Of a stretch of DNA of 64,000 bases, positions 51,419-62,212 are shown piece by piece. Every line of letters begins with the position of its first letter. Position 1 is the stretch's first letter. The DNA is taken from assembly GCA_902612235.1 (NCBI GenBank), contig CACMCJ010000005.1, positions 1 through 64,000 of the forward strand. The letters are read 5' to 3'. The translations under genes were made by a program, and so were the position numbers. Under the pieces are notes generated by a model. That model was not told the DNA's origin. It did no database searches and saw only the letters and a list, made by a program, of their open reading frames with translations. The stretch is from an uncultured Pelagibacteraceae bacterium. Its GTDB lineage: Bacteria; Pseudomonadota; Alphaproteobacteria; Pelagibacterales; Pelagibacteraceae.

Positions 51419-52187
51419 TTTCAGTAATCTTATAAAATATTTCAGGTTTTAAATTTTCAGGTCTTAAATTTAAATTTAAGCTTCTAATAAATTTTGAATT
51501 TTTATTCTTTAAAATTTTCTCAATATTTTTGTTAATTTTTTTTCTCTTATTTGCGAATAAGATACGTGTAACTTCTTCTAATTTATTTATATCTTTAATT
51601 TTATTGAACATTTTTTTTTTTGGCTCCAACCCCAAAACCATTGAAAAAATTTTTGGTCTTGGAAAAAAAGAATTTGGTGAAACAATAAACTTATGAAAAA
51701 TATTCAATCTATAGTTAGATAAAATTGCCAACCTTCCATAATTTGGTGTTTTAAATTTTCCAATAATCTTCTCTGCTAATTCTTTTTGAAACATAAAGAT
51801 GAGAGCTTTATAGTTTGGTGGCCATATTTTAAATTTGAGAGTTTTTACAAGTATTTGAGAGGAAATGTTGTAAGGTAAATTACCAAAAATGATTGAGTTT
51901 TTTTTAATTTTTTTTTCAAGATCAAATTTTAAAATATCTTGATTATATACTATGACTTTTTTATTTTCTTTGTAATTATTTTTTAATTGTTCCGCTAAGA
52001 TGTAATCTTTTTCTATTAAAATTAAAGAATTTGGTTTTTTTTTTAATATTTCCTCTGTAAGAGCACCTTTACCAGGACCAATTTCAACTATATTTTTTTT
52101 ATTCAAAGGAACTATATTAATAATTTTATTTATTATATTTTTGTCTGTTAAAAAATTTTGACCTAATGATTTCTTATAAAATTTCAT
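51402..52187 (-). CDS. rsmA: 16S rRNA dimethyladenosine transferase
   Basis: KKSLGQNFLTDKNII, IVEIGPGKGALTEEIL, FGNLPYNISSQIL. Confidence 0.94.
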   Translation of the reverse strand: MKFYKKSLGQNFLTDKNIINKIINIVPLNKKNIVEIGPGKGALTEEILKKKPNSLILIEKDYILAEQLKNNYKENKKVIVYNQDILKFDLEKKIKKNSIIFGNLPYNISSQILVKTLKFKIWPPNYKALIFMFQKELAEKIIGKFKTPNYGRLAILSNYRLNIFHKFIVSPNSFFPRPKIFSMVLGLEPKKKMFNKIKDINKLEEVTRILFANKRKKINKNIEKILKNKNSKFIRSLNLNLRPENLKPEIFYKITEIIEKT

Positions 52188-53152
52188 TTACCTAATTTAT
52201 ATAAGAATTTAATACAATTAATTAGGCTACTGCTATTGGCTTTGTTTTTTTTAATTAAATTAATTGCAGTCCCATGGTCTGGGGAGACTCTTATATATTT
52301 TAACCCTAAAGTAATATTGATAGCATCAAACTTATATAATGTTTTAAAAGGAGTTAGTACTTGGTCATGGTACATTCCGACAATAACATCATATCTTTTA
52401 TAATCATCTATAAACAAAGTATCAGATACCAACGGTCCTGAAATATTTACCTTATTATCTTTAAGGTAGCGTATTACTGGTATTAAAACTTGTTTCTCTT
52501 CTGATTTTTTCTGTAATTCACTATTATGTGGATTTAAACCTAAAATTCCAATCTTTGGTTTTTCTTTAAAAAGCTTTTTAAAATTTTTATTTAAAGATAA
52601 AACCTTATTTTTAATAAATTTTTGGTTTAAAGTTTTTGCAACATTTTTTATTCTTATATGTGTAGTTAGCGGAACAACAGAAAAATTTTTATTATGGATA
52701 AGCATAACTTCTGAATTTTTTGGCACTTTACATTTTGAGGCTAAAAATTCGGTAACACCTACTTTTTTTGTTTTTTTTAAATGTATTTTATCAATCGGAC
52801 AATTAGCAAAACCTTGGATATCCTGCCTGACTGCTAAGTTATGTGCTAAAGTTAAACTCTTAATTATGTATTCGGATGAGGTTTTTAGTGGAATTTTAAA
52901 TGGGTTGGTAAATTTCAATGGCACATCAATAATTTTTAACTTGTTATAATAGTTTTTATCACCAAGATCATTTAATTTTACAGTCGGAATCTTATACTTT
53001 AAAACTTTAAATTGTTTATTAATTAAATTAAAATTTCCAATTAGAATTACATTTTTTTTAATTTTTTTACTTAGACTTTTCCATGCTTTAAAGATTATCT
53101 CAGTATTTATACTTAGAGGATCTCCTGCAACTAATAAAATCTTTTTATTCAT
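52184..53152 (-). CDS. pdxA: 4-hydroxythreonine-4-phosphate dehydrogenase
   Basis: LLVAGDPLSINTEI, LGLNPHNSE, GMYHDQVLTPFKTL, ITLGLKYIRVSPDHGTA. Confidence 0.92.
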   Translation of the reverse strand: MNKKILLVAGDPLSINTEIIFKAWKSLSKKIKKNVILIGNFNLINKQFKVLKYKIPTVKLNDLGDKNYYNKLKIIDVPLKFTNPFKIPLKTSSEYIIKSLTLAHNLAVRQDIQGFANCPIDKIHLKKTKKVGVTEFLASKCKVPKNSEVMLIHNKNFSVVPLTTHIRIKNVAKTLNQKFIKNKVLSLNKNFKKLFKEKPKIGILGLNPHNSELQKKSEEKQVLIPVIRYLKDNKVNISGPLVSDTLFIDDYKRYDVIVGMYHDQVLTPFKTLYKFDAINITLGLKYIRVSPDHGTAINLIKKNKANSSSLINCIKFLYKLGK

Positions 53153-54089
53153 TAAATTTTATAAAAGCTTTATTTTTCACAATAGACAGGTAATTGTTAG
53201 AAAAAAGTCCTAATAACTCATTTCTTTTTCCATTAATTATATTAGCTTTTACCTCTTCCACATTTATATTATTAATAGTTTCTTTTTTTTTATTTAGTAA
53301 TTTCAAGAAAATAATTGAGTTTGTTTGAAAAATTGGAGCCGAAATATCTCCAACTTTTAAATTTTCTACAGTATTTAAAATATTTTGTGATAAAGATTTT
53401 GAATTTACCCAACCAATATTACCACCATTTAAAGCAGAGGAAGATTGACTAAATTTTACTGCAGTATCATTAAAACCTATTTCAATTATTTGGTTTTGAA
53501 TTTCAGAAATATTCTTAATATTTTCTTCAGTGCTGCCTGAAAAAATTTCAATTTCAGCAAGCTCGAAAGTTTCCAAATCTTGTTGATTAGCTATAAAGGT
53601 ATTTAACTCATCAATAACTTCTTGCTCATTTAAAACGATTTTATCTTTATAAAGTCTAAAAACTAACCTTTGCCACGCATACTCATTTTTAATTTCGTCC
53701 AAAAAAAGATCAAAATCAATTCCATTTTGATTCATTAATTTTTCGAATCCTTCAATATTTGTATTAAAATTTGCTGAAAGAGCACCAAGATAATTTTTTA
53801 CATCCTTTTTATCAGCTATAATTTTATTGTTTATTACCTCATTTTTTTTTAATTTATTATCAATCAAAGATCTTAGTGCAAAATTTTTTGTTTTATCTAT
53901 ATTATTTTGATTAAGTTGTTTTTTACTTAAAAATAAAATAATCATAATCTTATTTTTAAGTTCATAAGAGCTTATGATTTGATTATCAACCTTTGCAACT
54001 ATTTTATTTGTTATAGTTGAATAACTTTCATCAATTTTTAATACAAAGCAAAAAATAAAAAATATTATAAAAATAAATCTTTTATTCAT
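53145..54089 (-). CDS. surA: SurA-like periplasmic chaperone / parvulin
   Basis: Signal peptide; KIVAKVDNQIISSYELKNKI; one parvulin-like region; between pdxA and lptD. Confidence 0.83.
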   Translation of the reverse strand: MNKRFIFIIFFIFCFVLKIDESYSTITNKIVAKVDNQIISSYELKNKIMIILFLSKKQLNQNNIDKTKNFALRSLIDNKLKKNEVINNKIIADKKDVKNYLGALSANFNTNIEGFEKLMNQNGIDFDLFLDEIKNEYAWQRLVFRLYKDKIVLNEQEVIDELNTFIANQQDLETFELAEIEIFSGSTEENIKNISEIQNQIIEIGFNDTAVKFSQSSSALNGGNIGWVNSKSLSQNILNTVENLKVGDISAPIFQTNSIIFLKLLNKKKETINNINVEEVKANIINGKRNELLGLFSNNYLSIVKNKAFIKFNE

Positions 54090-56402
54090 TTATTTATTAA
54101 ATGCAGGTGAATTAATATTTCCAAAAGGCACCAAAGTAACTTTAAACATTAAAGAATTTTCTGCCTCTATTTCAGAGTCGTTATAAAACTCTCTTCGATA
54201 AACTATACCTGCTCTCAAACAATCATTTAAGTATTCATAACTTAAATTATAAAACTCTGAAGAATTTGTTACTAAATTTCTTTTGGTTTCTGCTGATAAT
54301 ATTGCATTTTTTCCTTTTTCTAGGTCTATTTTAAGATTTAAATATTCTTGATCACCAATATGCTTTTGTTCTTTTAAATATCCCGTACTTAATTTCATCA
54401 TGTTAAAGTTAAGATTTGCATTCAATTCGTTATAATTAAATTCGTTATAATTTTGATCTATGGCGAAATTATAATCAAAATTAAGATTTTTGTTTAAAGT
54501 AAGCTTAGAATATCCAATTACATCTGATAATTTTTCATCAAGACCAGTTGACGTTGGCATGTTTTTATTTTCTTTGTGATTAATGATTTGACCAATTGAA
54601 AAATCAAGTTTTTGATTTGAGTTATTTAATTGATAATCTAATCCTAAAGTCGTGCTTACTCCACTCTCAAAATTTTCAGTTGAATCTAATCGATCCAAAC
54701 TAAAAATATTCAGATGATTAAGTCTTGTATAATTTTCTTCTTTTCTCATATGACTTGGAGCAGCTCTAAAAAGTATTTTCGGTGTTAAAAATTGTGAGTT
54801 GTTGTCTTTATTTTTTTTATACAGTTGAATTTCTGATAAATATCCTATTGCTCCGAACACTTCACTAGTTGTATCTCTTTTATAAATAGAAATATTTTTT
54901 GCCTCATAGTTTACATTTTTAATTTGACCCAAGAAATGGCCATCAAAGTTTTTTAGATAATTAGTACTAAAAGATTTCCATTTTATATCATTTACAAAAA
55001 ATTTACTAAACTTGTTAGTATCATAATTATGTATTTTCACATTTGAGCTAAAATCAGCAGTACCGTATTTAATATTGTTAAATAAATTTGTATCAAAATA
55101 TAAATCAGGCAAAATATACTCATATTTATCATTATAATTATCTTTTAGTGTTTCATACACACTTGCTGTAGCTCCAAAAAAATAATCTTCATTTTCATGA
55201 GTAAAATCTAATGAATTTTCTGTAACATCATTTTGATAGTCAACAAGATTGGTATTTAATCTATAAAGTTTCAAATATTTATCATTTGAAACATTCTGAA
55301 GTGTTAATTCTAAATTACTTTCTGCTTCGTTTTCACCAGTAAAAGATTTTACAAATTTAGCAAAAATATGAGATTTACTTCCTGATTTTTTTGTTTGAGA
55401 AGTATTTTTATATCCTTCAGTGAAACCAAGATCTAAAATTAAATTTGAATTTAAAAAAGCTTGTCGATATTCACCTAAAATTAAAGGATGTTCTGAGACA
55501 AATAATTTAGGCGTGATAGTAAAATCTTTGTCATTGTTTATATTCCAAAAATACGGAAGTTCAAAACTTGATCCTAAATTTTTAGTATCAGCAAAAGATG
55601 GTGGTAAAAATCCTGATCTACGATCCACTGATGGGTCCGGGTGAGAAAATTTTGGAAAATAAAAAATTGGAATATCATATACTTTGACTATAGCATTATC
55701 ATAATAAATTGTTTTTTTAATCTTATCATGTTTCATTTTTTCTGCTTGAAGTGACCAAGGAGGACATTTATCATTTTCTCTATAATCACATAATGTAAAA
55801 ATACTTTTTGTAAATTGGCTTTGATCATTTTCGATTTTTATTGTGTTAGCAAAAACTCTAGGTTTATTATCTTCTTGAATTTTAAAACTTTCTTGATTGA
55901 GATATGCTTTTATATCTGTACCTATAATTTCTTTTTTCTTTTCATCAATGTATATTTGAGAAAAATTATAGGAGTTTTTATTAACATCTAGCAATTGAAT
56001 TTTTCCAATAGATTTAAAAAAATTTTTATCTGTTGAATATTCAAAATTTTCTACATTAATTTTATTACCGTCTAAATCTGTAATTATAGCGCTTTCTTTA
56101 GAGAAAATTAAATTTTTTAAATTATTAAACTCAATATTGTTTCCAGAAAGAGTATAATTTTCAGAGGTAATTATTGTCGTCTTGCCTATACTTTTTAAAA
56201 TTTCCAAATCTTTATTGTATTCAGCGTAGTTAGTTTTTAAAATATTATTTTTTTCATCAGATGCAATCACCTCATTTTTAAAAATAGTTACTTTAGAATT
56301 TTTATCTATAGAAATACTTAAAGATTGAATATTTAGATTTTCAGCAAACACAGGGTGTGAAAAAATAATCCAAAATATTATAAATATATATTTATTTTTC
56401 AT
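54090..56402 (-). CDS. lptD: LPS-assembly protein LptD
   Basis: Signal peptide MKNKYIFIIFWIIFSHPVFAEN; OstA-like N-terminus; PIFYFPKFSHPDPSVDRRSGFLPP. Confidence 0.88.
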   Translation of the reverse strand: MKNKYIFIIFWIIFSHPVFAENLNIQSLSISIDKNSKVTIFKNEVIASDEKNNILKTNYAEYNKDLEILKSIGKTTIITSENYTLSGNNIEFNNLKNLIFSKESAIITDLDGNKINVENFEYSTDKNFFKSIGKIQLLDVNKNSYNFSQIYIDEKKKEIIGTDIKAYLNQESFKIQEDNKPRVFANTIKIENDQSQFTKSIFTLCDYRENDKCPPWSLQAEKMKHDKIKKTIYYDNAIVKVYDIPIFYFPKFSHPDPSVDRRSGFLPPSFADTKNLGSSFELPYFWNINNDKDFTITPKLFVSEHPLILGEYRQAFLNSNLILDLGFTEGYKNTSQTKKSGSKSHIFAKFVKSFTGENEAESNLELTLQNVSNDKYLKLYRLNTNLVDYQNDVTENSLDFTHENEDYFFGATASVYETLKDNYNDKYEYILPDLYFDTNLFNNIKYGTADFSSNVKIHNYDTNKFSKFFVNDIKWKSFSTNYLKNFDGHFLGQIKNVNYEAKNISIYKRDTTSEVFGAIGYLSEIQLYKKNKDNNSQFLTPKILFRAAPSHMRKEENYTRLNHLNIFSLDRLDSTENFESGVSTTLGLDYQLNNSNQKLDFSIGQIINHKENKNMPTSTGLDEKLSDVIGYSKLTLNKNLNFDYNFAIDQNYNEFNYNELNANLNFNMMKLSTGYLKEQKHIGDQEYLNLKIDLEKGKNAILSAETKRNLVTNSSEFYNLSYEYLNDCLRAGIVYRREFYNDSEIEAENSLMFKVTLVPFGNINSPAFNK

Positions 56403-57480
56403 TAATTTGTAAAATTCCAATGGCGCTAAATAATCCAATAGTAAATACTGGCACCCAAGCCGACAAAGATAATGATATTCTATTTGTTTGACCTAAAGCT
56501 AACGATAAATCCTTAAAATAGTATATGCCTACACAGGCAATAATACCAACGACAATAAACATGAAATTATTGGATTTTTTCAGCGTATTCATTGTTAAAA
56601 TTGAAGCTAAGGCAGTCATAATAAATAAAAAGAAGGGTAATGATAGCATGCTATTCAAGCTTTGATCCAAATAAGCTTTATTATAACCTTTGTTTTGTAA
56701 CTTTTTATAATCAAGCACTAAATCTAAAAATGACATCGTATCAAAATTTTTAAACAAACTTGTAATTTTTTCATAATCGTATTTTGAAAAAATTTTAATA
56801 TCAGAGGAGATAGTTTCTTTTGCCAATCCTTCTTCAAATGAAACAACTCTTACGTTATTTAAAGTCCAATTTTTATTAGAAATATCTGCCTTTTCAGAAT
56901 AAATTTTCTCTTTAAGAACATAATTTTCATCTAAATTGAAAATAGATACATTCGTCAAAAAATTATTTCGTGTTTTATCTGCAGAAATAATTCTAAATCC
57001 ATTATCTAAATTTTCTTTAATCCATAATCCATTTTTATTTATTGATACCAAATGGTCGATATCTCTTGAGTAAGTAGATTTTGTCTGTTCATAATATTTT
57101 ACCATGACAGCAGTAATTGGATTTATAGCTACTAGAATTAACCAACCCAATGTAAAAGAGGTAAGGGCAAGAGTTAAGAATATCCTAAAATTTGAATATC
57201 CAAAAACTTTAAGAGCCAACAAGTCCCTACTATTTCTTAATTGCAAAAGAAACCACATACTTGAAATAAAAAAAATAAATGGAATTAATTTTACAATCAT
57301 GCTAGGTATATAAAGAGCAGTTAATGTCAAAGGCAAAAGAATTGATTTATCTAAATTTTTAAAAAATTCTATTTCTTCAAACAGATTTAATATTATACCA
57401 AAGCAATAAAAAATAAGAATTACTTTAAAAATAGTTTTAAAAAATCCTGACAAAAGGTATTTAAATAAAATTTTATTCAT
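56392..57480 (-). CDS. lptG: LPS export permease LptG
   Basis: YjgP/YjgQ-like TM topology; position downstream of lptF. Confidence 0.82.
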   Translation of the reverse strand: MNKILFKYLLSGFFKTIFKVILIFYCFGIILNLFEEIEFFKNLDKSILLPLTLTALYIPSMIVKLIPFIFFISSMWFLLQLRNSRDLLALKVFGYSNFRIFLTLALTSFTLGWLILVAINPITAVMVKYYEQTKSTYSRDIDHLVSINKNGLWIKENLDNGFRIISADKTRNNFLTNVSIFNLDENYVLKEKIYSEKADISNKNWTLNNVRVVSFEEGLAKETISSDIKIFSKYDYEKITSLFKNFDTMSFLDLVLDYKKLQNKGYNKAYLDQSLNSMLSLPFFLFIMTALASILTMNTLKKSNNFMFIVVGIIACVGIYYFKDLSLALGQTNRISLSLSAWVPVFTIGLFSAIGILQINEK

Positions 57481-58609
57481 TTGTAATTGGTTCCCTTGAA
57501 AACATAAATATTAAGAAAAAATAAAACAAGATTATCAATATTGCTGGAGAAAATATAAAAATCAAGTTCAATACTTTTGAAATACCTGTGTATCTAATAA
57601 CCAGCTCTGAAAAGAGCAATATTAAAAACGCAAAGGTAAAAACTGAGTATTTATTAAAAAAATAATTTCTCTTCGAGTAAGATTTTATTAATAAAAATGA
57701 TGATATTAACGCTATTAGCGGTATATAAAATGGAAGAATTATCCGTCTATTTAAAACAGTAATAATTTCTCTTTTTGTTTTTTGTTCACAAAATATCGAA
57801 TTAAAATTAATTTGTTTGAAACAACTTAATAACTTTATAGTACTTGTTTCCTGTAATTTTGGTACTTTGATTGTGTCTGTTTCAAGATTTTTTAAATCAA
57901 TGTTTAATTGTTCAAATTTAATTACATTACTTTTGAGATCTTCTTTGTTTGTGCTTATGACTTGCCCTTTAAATAAAACCATTTTTTTTTCTAATACAAT
58001 TCCTTCTTGAGCAACTATAGTAGTAGAGCTATTAGATGACTGATTAGCGTTAAGTGTTTTTAATTTATTTGATCTATCGTGAATAAAAACATCTTTAATA
58101 TTGTTATCAATTTTACTTCCTACGAAAAAAGTAAATCCTTTAAATGAATCGCTAAACTGTTGAACACGAATTGTAGGTAAAAATGAATTAAAACCATCTT
58201 TACTTAAAATTTGTCTGGATTGGTTAAGAGCATAAGGGGTAATAAATAATGAGAATATTAAATAAAAAATCATAACCATTGTTGAAACGAAAAAAAATAA
58301 ATTTACTAAATTTATTTTTTTAACCCCAGAGGTCCATAAAATTATAAATTCATTTTCTTGAATCTGTTTTAAAATAAAAATAACTAGTGAAATCAAAAAA
58401 GCTAATGGTATAAATTTAGTTAATATCCCTATAAGGTTTAGTAATGAATACTGAAAATAAATACTTACTGAATATCCATTTTCTACTATTAAATCTAAAA
58501 AACTTACCGCTCTTACAGTCCAAGCAATTATTGTTAAAGCGAATAATATAACAAAAAAAGTTTTTATTATTTCCTTAAAGTAATTTTGATAAATTTTGTT
58601 TTGTACCAT
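57473..58609 (-). CDS. lptF: LPS export permease LptF
   Basis: YjgP/YjgQ-like; LLNLIGILTKFIPLAFLISLV, NEFIILWTSGVKKINLV. Confidence 0.85.
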   Translation of the reverse strand: MVQNKIYQNYFKEIIKTFFVILFALTIIAWTVRAVSFLDLIVENGYSVSIYFQYSLLNLIGILTKFIPLAFLISLVIFILKQIQENEFIILWTSGVKKINLVNLFFFVSTMVMIFYLIFSLFITPYALNQSRQILSKDGFNSFLPTIRVQQFSDSFKGFTFFVGSKIDNNIKDVFIHDRSNKLKTLNANQSSNSSTTIVAQEGIVLEKKMVLFKGQVISTNKEDLKSNVIKFEQLNIDLKNLETDTIKVPKLQETSTIKLLSCFKQINFNSIFCEQKTKREIITVLNRRIILPFYIPLIALISSFLLIKSYSKRNYFFNKYSVFTFAFLILLFSELVIRYTGISKVLNLIFIFSPAILIILFYFFLIFMFSREPITNE

Positions 58610-58744
58610 GGCAATTTAATGTATATAAATAAAGCAACCTTGAATAAAATTCAATCTATGGTTTAACTATGATCAAATTTACGTTGAAATTATATATATT
58701 AGCACATATATACCACTTTGTTCGAGTAAATTTCTTTAAAACAT

Positions 58745-60202
58745 ATGGCTATAAAAATTAACTATACCAAAAATAAAAGTGGCAACTTCTCAGCTAATCT
58801 AGTCTTATTTTCTGATGAAAAATTTAGCCTTAATAACTTAAAAAAATATATTTCAGATTCGGAATTCGCTTACATTAACGATCTGTTAAAAACAAGTGAC
58901 TTAAAAAAAAACCTGCTAGTTTTTGAGTTGAATTCAAAAAAAAAGATAGTCTTAGTTTCAATTAAGAATAGTCTAAAAACATCTGATATAGAAAATTTAG
59001 GGGCAGATTTTTATAAACAAATAAATTATGGAAAGAACAGTGAGTACTTAATAATTTCTGATAGTGTACCAAGTAAATATGATAACTTTTTAAGTTACTT
59101 TTTACACGGCTTAAAATTAAAATCTTACGAATTTAATAAATATAAAACAAAAAAAGAGACAAGAAATATTTCTATTAATGTTATAGGTAATAAAAACAAA
59201 CCATCTTCTCAAAATCAAATTAAATTTAAAGCTTTAGAGGAAGGAACCTTTTTTGCACGAGATTTGGTTTCAGAACCAGGAAATATTTTACACCCAGATG
59301 AATACGCTAAAAGAATTAGTTCACTACGTAAAGATGGATTAAAGATAAATGTTTATGATGAACAAAAATTAAAAAAACTTGGTATGCATGCTTTACTTGG
59401 TGTAGGCCAAGGAAGTATTAGAGGATCTTATTTAGTTACTATGGAGTGGAATGGAGCAAAAAATAATTCTAAGCCCTTGGCATTTGTTGGTAAAGGCGTG
59501 TGTTTTGATACAGGTGGATATTCTCTAAAACCTGCAAAATTTATGGAAGACATGACATACGACATGGCTGGTTCAGCCACTGTAGTTGGTTTGATGAAAA
59601 ATTTTGCTATGAGAAAAGCAAAAATAAATGCTGTTGGCGTTGTGGGATTAGTAGAAAATATGGTGAGCGGAAATGCACAAAGACCCGGGGATATAGTTAA
59701 ATCCTATAGTGGAAAAACGATTGAAATATTAAATACAGATGCAGAGGGAAGATTAGTTTTAGCTGATGCACTGACTTTTACTGAAAAAAAATTTAAACCA
59801 AAGTTTATTATTGATTTAGCTACTTTAACAGGCGCAATTATAGTTTGCTTAGGATCTGAATACGCTGGGCTTTTTTCAAATGATGACAAGCTATCAAAAC
59901 AAATTTTCAATGCAGGTGAGAAAGTCGATGAAAAAGTATGGCGAATGCCTCTTCATAAAAATTATGATAAACTTATGAATTCAAAAAATGCAGATGTACA
60001 AAATATAAATTATGTGGGAGGAGCTGGTTCAACAACAGCTGCGCAATTTTTACAAAGGTTTATTTTAAATAAAACTCCATGGGCACATCTTGATATAGCT
60101 GGTATGGCATTTTCAAAATACGGCGGAGCACTTAACTCTGGTGGAGCGACTGGATTTGGGGTGAGATTACTAAACCAACTTGTCGAAGAAAATTATGAGT
60201 AA
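58745..60202 (+). CDS. pepA: Leucyl aminopeptidase
   Basis: FVGKGVCFDTGGYSLKPAKFMEDMTYDMAGSATV; EILNTDAEGRLVLADAL. Confidence 0.95.
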   Translation: MAIKINYTKNKSGNFSANLVLFSDEKFSLNNLKKYISDSEFAYINDLLKTSDLKKNLLVFELNSKKKIVLVSIKNSLKTSDIENLGADFYKQINYGKNSEYLIISDSVPSKYDNFLSYFLHGLKLKSYEFNKYKTKKETRNISINVIGNKNKPSSQNQIKFKALEEGTFFARDLVSEPGNILHPDEYAKRISSLRKDGLKINVYDEQKLKKLGMHALLGVGQGSIRGSYLVTMEWNGAKNNSKPLAFVGKGVCFDTGGYSLKPAKFMEDMTYDMAGSATVVGLMKNFAMRKAKINAVGVVGLVENMVSGNAQRPGDIVKSYSGKTIEILNTDAEGRLVLADALTFTEKKFKPKFIIDLATLTGAIIVCLGSEYAGLFSNDDKLSKQIFNAGEKVDEKVWRMPLHKNYDKLMNSKNADVQNINYVGGAGSTTAAQFLQRFILNKTPWAHLDIAGMAFSKYGGALNSGGATGFGVRLLNQLVEENYE

Positions 60203-60605
60203 AGTAGAGCAAACTCTCTCTATTATTAAACCTGACGCAGTTGAAAGAAATTTAATCGAAGAAATAAAGTCTATTTTTTTGAAAAATAATCTAATAATTA
60301 AAGAAGATAAAAAAATACAAATTACAAAAGAGGAGGCAGCCGAGTTTTATAAAATTCATCAGTCTAAACCATTTTATGACGCTCTTTGTTCATACTTATC
60401 TTCAGGACCAATAGTAGTAATGGTATTGGAAGGTGAAAATGCTGTTTCGAAGAATCGAAAGCTAATGGGAGCCACAGACCCCAAAAATGCTGATGAAAAT
60501 ACCATTAGAAAGCTTTATGGCATATCAATAGATAAAAACTCAGTTCATGGATCAGACTCTATTGAAAATGCTAAACAAGAAATTAATTTTTTTTTTAAAT
60601 CCTAA
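60195..60605 (+). CDS. ndk: Nucleoside diphosphate kinase
   Basis: EQTLSIIKPDAVERN, VHGSDSIENAKQEINFFF. ATG at 60195 preferred over TTG at 60180. Confidence 0.95.
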   Translation: MSKVEQTLSIIKPDAVERNLIEEIKSIFLKNNLIIKEDKKIQITKEEAAEFYKIHQSKPFYDALCSYLSSGPIVVMVLEGENAVSKNRKLMGATDPKNADENTIRKLYGISIDKNSVHGSDSIENAKQEINFFFKS

Positions 60606-61165
60606 TAGTTTCTAAAAATTTTAATTAATGCTTCAGAAAAAGCTTTATGTTCTAACTTTTGTGTTTTTTCCTTTAAACTTTTAATATCGTCGTTTCTTTC
60701 AATAAAAAAAGTCTTTTGTACAATAGTTTTTCCGCTATCTAATTTTTCAGTCACAAAATGAACTGTGCAACCAGTTTTTTTTTCTTTATCAAATAAAACT
60801 CTTTCAAATGTTTTAAGACCCTTATATTTCGGAAGCAAAGAGGGATGTATATTAATTATTCTTTTTCTAAAATTTCTTATAAATTTTTTTGAAATTATTT
60901 TCATAAATCCAGCTAAACATATAATTGAAATTTTATAATTCTTAATTTTTCTTAAAATATCTTCTTCAAAATTTTTATTTTTTGTATTTACTAAAAAATA
61001 AGGAATTGAATTTTTTTTTGCGTACAAAATACCATTAGCATTTTTATTATTACAAATTACAAGACTTATATTAATTGGGAAAGTATAATCTCTTGATTTT
61101 AGTATTAAAGATTTTAGATTTGAACCGTAACCAGAAATAAATACACATGCGTTTCTTTTTACCAT
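60602..61165 (-). CDS. purN: Phosphoribosylglycinamide formyltransferase
   Basis: VFISGYGSNLKSLI, LAGFMKIISKKF, INIHPSLLPKYKG. Confidence 0.93.
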   Translation of the reverse strand: MVKRNACVFISGYGSNLKSLILKSRDYTFPINISLVICNNKNANGILYAKKNSIPYFLVNTKNKNFEEDILRKIKNYKISIICLAGFMKIISKKFIRNFRKRIINIHPSLLPKYKGLKTFERVLFDKEKKTGCTVHFVTEKLDSGKTIVQKTFFIERNDDIKSLKEKTQKLEHKAFSEALIKIFRNY

Positions 61166-62187
61166 TTGATATTATTATATATGTTTATTTTTTTTTGGCC
61201 TTGAGATATATGCCCGATAACGTAAGGCATATAATCTTTAGAAAAAAATTTTTGAATTTTTTTAACATTTTTTTTGTCTACAATAATACAAAATCCAACA
61301 CCGCAATTAAAAGTTTTTAGCATTTCATCATCAGATATATTTTTTGATTTAAGCCAACGAAATATTTTTTTAGTTTTAATTTTAGCTAGGTCTATATTGA
61401 TAGAAAGATTTTTTGGAACTGATCTCATCAGATTTTCGATTAATCCACCTCCAGTTATATGTGCTGCAGAATTAACCAAATTTTTATTTACAAGTTTTAA
61501 AATCTCCTCAGTATAAATCTTGGTTGGTTTAAGTAATTCTTTTTTTAGTATTTTAGGTATCTTATTTTTTTTTAAAATCGCTCTTACTAAAGAATAACCG
61601 TTTGAATGAATTCCGCTTGAGGGTATAGCTAAAATCAAATTTTCATTTTTTACTTTTTTTTTATTTAATATTTTTTTTTTTGATACGATACCTACACTAA
61701 ATCCAGCTAAATCAAATTTATCTTTTGAATATATACCTGGCATTTCAGCCGTTTCTCCACCTATTAGCTCACAATTAGAAATTTTGCATCCTTTCAAAAT
61801 TCCACTTAAAATACTCTTAGTTTTATTAAAATTAATTTTACCAACAGCAATATAATCTAAAAAAAATAAAGGTTTAGCACCTTGAACAATAAGATCGTTA
61901 ACACACATTGCCACTAAATCGATCCCTATAGTATTAAACTTTTTAAATTTATTGGTTAAAGCAATTTTAGTTCCAACTCCATCTGTACATGATATAATTA
62001 CAGGATCTTTTATCTTTATTTTGCTTAAGTCAAAGGCTGATCCAAAAGAACCAATATTTTGATTTTCAAACGAGTTATCCTTTTTTTTGACATTTTTTTT
62101 TGTAATTCTTGATATGTGATTAACAAATTTATTAGCAACAGATATATTAACACCACTTTTTTTATAACTATTTTGCATTTCTTTCAT
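61159..62187 (-). CDS. purM: Phosphoribosylformylglycinamidine cyclo-ligase
   Basis: SCTDGVGTKIALT, LIGGETAEMPGIYSKDKFDLAGFSVG, AAHITGGGLIENL. Confidence 0.95.
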   Translation of the reverse strand: MKEMQNSYKKSGVNISVANKFVNHISRITKKNVKKKDNSFENQNIGSFGSAFDLSKIKIKDPVIISCTDGVGTKIALTNKFKKFNTIGIDLVAMCVNDLIVQGAKPLFFLDYIAVGKINFNKTKSILSGILKGCKISNCELIGGETAEMPGIYSKDKFDLAGFSVGIVSKKKILNKKKVKNENLILAIPSSGIHSNGYSLVRAILKKNKIPKILKKELLKPTKIYTEEILKLVNKNLVNSAAHITGGGLIENLMRSVPKNLSINIDLAKIKTKKIFRWLKSKNISDDEMLKTFNCGVGFCIIVDKKNVKKIQKFFSKDYMPYVIGHISQGQKKINIYNNIKW

Positions 62188-62212
62188 TAATAAAGATGTT
62201 ATTTAGCTTAAT

